This document shows positions 5,744 through 7,305 of a DNA stretch of 7,305 nt, in pieces. The position numbers and the translations under genes are program-made. The stretch lies in the NCBI GenBank assembly GCA_017880715.1, contig JADGRT010000142.1, positions 1-7,305 on the forward strand, written 5' to 3'. Source of the stretch: Verrucomicrobiia bacterium (GTDB taxonomy: Bacteria > Verrucomicrobiota > Verrucomicrobiia > Limisphaerales > UBA1319). The notes under the pieces were generated by a model, which was not told the DNA's origin, ran no database searches, and saw only the letters and a program-made list of their open reading frames with translations. How positions within the stretch are numbered: position 1 is the stretch's first letter; every line of letters begins with the position of its first letter.

Positions 5744-5772
5744 ATGCTGGCGTGAACCGGAGAAGATATCAA
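5744..5772 (-). promoter_or_regulatory. Candidate aspS promoter
   Basis: Minus strand: -35 TTGATA (5772-5767, 5 of 6 consensus), 17-bp spacer, weak -10 CAGCAT (5749-5744, 3 of 6). Transcription from about 5737 would give a leader of about 60 nt containing the hairpins at 5693-5727. Low confidence, by eye only. Confidence 0.3.
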
Positions 5773-5840
5773 AGGTTATTTTGGGGGAAGGACGGCCGCA
5801 CCAGGGCCAATTCATGAACCAAAAAAAGTAGGAGGCGAGG

Positions 5841-5899
5841 TGACGAGGCTCTGATTTTCTGATTAGGCGGCCGCTTAAAACTTAAAGTGAGCCTCGTTA
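5841..5899. repeat. Inverted repeat in the aspS / protease divergent region
   Basis: tgacgaggctc (5841-5851) pairs with gagcctcgtta (5889-5899) along 11 positions, nine of them consecutive and perfect plus one wobble, across a 37-bp loop. The loop holds the 8-bp palindrome gcggccgc (5867-5874). It lies 67 bp before the protease start. It could be an operator or a transcript hairpin. No regulator can be named. The rest of 5773-5965 shows no gene and no clear plus-strand promoter. Confidence 0.4.
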
Positions 5900-5965
5900 C
5901 CCCGGTTGAGGAAGTGGTCCATTTTATGATGGACTGGATAGTTTCTGATCAACCATATATGAGTA

Positions 5966-7123
5966 ATGAACCGAAGGTGTTCCGGCCTTGGATTTGGCAC
6001 TGGAGATGAGGGACCGCCTCCCCCCATTGCGCCCCAGCGGCGCACCCACCGAGCAAGAGCCATGGTGACGACGTTGGCTTCACTGATGTTTTGGTTCGGA
6101 ACCGGCCCGGTCCCTGCGGTCCTTTTTTATGCCACCGGCGATCCGACCTATAACACCCTTCCTCCCGGCGGAAACCTGACGAACAGTGGCTGGCAGTTCG
6201 AAGGCTTATGGGGCGGTTTTCTTGGCACTCCCATCGCGCCGAACTATTTCATTGCCGCCCAACACGTCGGCGGCAGCGTTGGAGATCCCTTCATTTTCCG
6301 CGGCGTTGCCTACCTGACGGTTGCGGTCACGAACCAGGCGGGCAGTGATGTAACTCTCTGGCGCATAAGCGGGACTTTCCCCGATTACGCGCCGATCTAC
6401 ACGAACCGCGACGAAATCGGCAAAAGCATCGTCGTGTATGGCCGCGGGACCCAGCGCGGGGAGGTGCTGACGATTACCAATGCCCTGGGCACCGTCAAAA
6501 CCAATGGCTGGCTGTTGGGCGTGGCTGACGGCGTCCAACGCTGGGGAACCAACCTGGTGGCGGGCGTGGTCACCGATGACACCGTGGGCGAGGTGCTGCA
6601 AGCGACATTCGATGCCCAGGGTGGCGCGGATGAATGCCAGCTCTCGCTCGGCGATTCCAGCGGCGGGTTGTTCATCCTGGAGAGCTCGACCTGGAAACTG
6701 GCGGGTATCAATTATGCGGTTGACGGGCCTTACCGAACCACCAGTACCGGGACGGACTTCTTGGCCGCGGTTTTCGACGAGGGCGGTCTTTACATGCAGG
6801 ACAACACCAACTGGGTGTTGATATCGGACAGGCCCCGGAATCAGCCCAGTTCTTTTTACGCCTCGCGCCTCTCCGTGCATGGGGATTGGATTCATAGTGT
6901 GATCAACACTGACACCGCGTCTGAACCGCCAGTCTTGCAGACGTCGGCCGCGGTCCGAGGTCCTTATGCGGATGATCTGAATGCGTCCGTGGATGCCGCT
7001 TCGAAAACCATCACCGTGCCTTTGCCGGAGGGATCACGGTTTTATCGTTTGCGGGGTGTTGAGGCAGTGTCCATCATTCTGATCCAAGCGCAGTCCGGCC
7101 ATTTGGTATTCCGGTACCAATAG
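5966..7123 (+). CDS. Probable secreted trypsin-fold serine protease with C-terminal tail
   Basis: Not a named gene. Seen: 385 residues from the first ATG. A basic stretch RRTHRARA (25-32) and a hydrophobic segment (33-55) look like a signal peptide, with possible cleavage near FYATGD. A trypsin-like triad fits: His100 in FIAAQHVGG, Asp128 in SDVTLWRISG, and Ser231 or Ser232 in GDSSGGLF (229-236), which carries one extra serine compared with the classical GDSGG. The only cysteine after the hydrophobic segment is Cys224, so the disulfides of animal trypsins are absent. The C-terminal part (about 320-385) has LQTSAAVRGPY and FYRLR followed by a short beta-like end, a pattern I associate with Verrucomicrobiota exported proteins. 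The start is uncertain: ATG 6062 (Met33) is possible, but it loses the basic n-region; neither start has a clear ribosome site. Monocistronic, divergent from aspS. It could be an inactive homologue. Confidence 0.75.
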   Translation: MNRRCSGLGFGTGDEGPPPPIAPQRRTHRARAMVTTLASLMFWFGTGPVPAVLFYATGDPTYNTLPPGGNLTNSGWQFEGLWGGFLGTPIAPNYFIAAQHVGGSVGDPFIFRGVAYLTVAVTNQAGSDVTLWRISGTFPDYAPIYTNRDEIGKSIVVYGRGTQRGEVLTITNALGTVKTNGWLLGVADGVQRWGTNLVAGVVTDDTVGEVLQATFDAQGGADECQLSLGDSSGGLFILESSTWKLAGINYAVDGPYRTTSTGTDFLAAVFDEGGLYMQDNTNWVLISDRPRNQPSSFYASRLSVHGDWIHSVINTDTASEPPVLQTSAAVRGPYADDLNASVDAASKTITVPLPEGSRFYRLRGVEAVSIILIQAQSGHLVFRYQ

Positions 7124-7267
7124 CTGACCGATTCTCACGCGGCCAGTGGATGGCTGGAGCGGTCGATGGGGATCGGACCTGCGGACGAGGTTCTCCGTGC
7201 TCCTTTTGCGGCTTTCGCCCCGGCTGAAAACCGAATAATTGTCAGTCCCATTGCGTCCGCCGCCCCT
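7124..7267. other. Intergenic stretch after the protease gene
   Basis: No gene, clear terminator or T-run is visible. The short complementary ends ggagc (7156-7160) and gctcc (7199-7203) recall the outer ends of the composite repeats, but the sequence between them does not fold convincingly. It may be a badly decayed copy or chance. Confidence 0.3.
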
Positions 7268-7301
7268 ACAAAACTTTGTCGTAGGTGCGACAAAGTTTTG
7301 T
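7268..7301. repeat. Composite palindromic element, AT-rich type, at window end
   Basis: Seen: acaaaactttgtcg (7268-7281) and cgacaaagttttgt (7288-7301) are perfect 14-bp reverse complements around the 6-nt spacer taggtg. Each arm contains its own small palindrome, acaaa-ac-tttgt. The sequence differs from the two GC-rich elements but the hairpin-in-hairpin design is the same. It lies 144 bp after the protease stop codon. Only four bases remain before the window edge, so the element may continue. Confidence 0.75.
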
Positions 7302-7305
7302 CATG

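Noticed and set aside
3803..5755. A 650-residue plus-strand open frame opposite aspS
   Set aside because: It is the antisense shadow of a clear aspS with all class II motifs. Its length reflects GC-rich codon bias, it starts inside the repeat element, and its translation has no recognisable domain.
5675..5760. T-box riboswitch upstream of aspS
   Set aside because: No T-box consensus, specifier loop or terminator/antiterminator with a T-run is visible, and the leader is too short.
5875..6063. A 62-residue minus-strand frame upstream of aspS
   Set aside because: No ribosome site, overlaps the start of the protease gene, and the composition is unlike a protein.

Overview
The window reads as chromosomal DNA of a moderately GC-rich bacterium, most likely of the phylum Verrucomicrobiota (Pedosphaera/Limisphaerales-like). 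That placement is an inference from memory, based on three things: the 'ggagcgc…' palindromic repeats, the style of the secreted protein and its C-terminal tail, and the weak Shine-Dalgarno signals. The housekeeping genes alone do not fix the taxon.

Layout: five housekeeping genes lie on the minus strand in transcription order aspS (5674-3875), rpsB (3511-2675), tsf (2601-1759), pyrH (1579-827) and frr (744-184). rpsB-tsf-pyrH-frr is a widely conserved translation/nucleotide cluster: ribosomal protein S2, elongation factor Ts, UMP kinase and ribosome recycling factor. aspS (aspartyl-tRNA synthetase) sits upstream across a 363-bp gap. A divergent plus-strand gene (5966-7123) encodes a probable secreted trypsin-fold serine protease with a C-terminal tail.

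Transcription signals: a hairpin plus T-run ends rpsB-tsf just after tsf. A good sigma70-type promoter then restarts transcription for pyrH-frr so close to the pyrH ATG that a leaderless mRNA is predicted. A second hairpin plus T-run overlaps the frr stop codon. The leaders of rpsB and aspS and the rpsB-tsf spacer hold foldable, partly mutually exclusive inverted repeats, which would suit feedback control by S2 or AspRS.

Repeats: three 'palindrome of palindromes' elements (1-74, 3788-3857, 7268-7301) lie just beyond the 3' ends of frr, aspS and the protease gene. Each is a large inverted repeat whose arms are themselves small hairpins. The first two look like diverged members of one family that kept pairing through paired changes, and a degenerate single arm lies at 100-117. 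This dispersed element family is the most unusual content of the window. I see no CRISPR array, tRNA, rRNA, insertion sequence or defence system.
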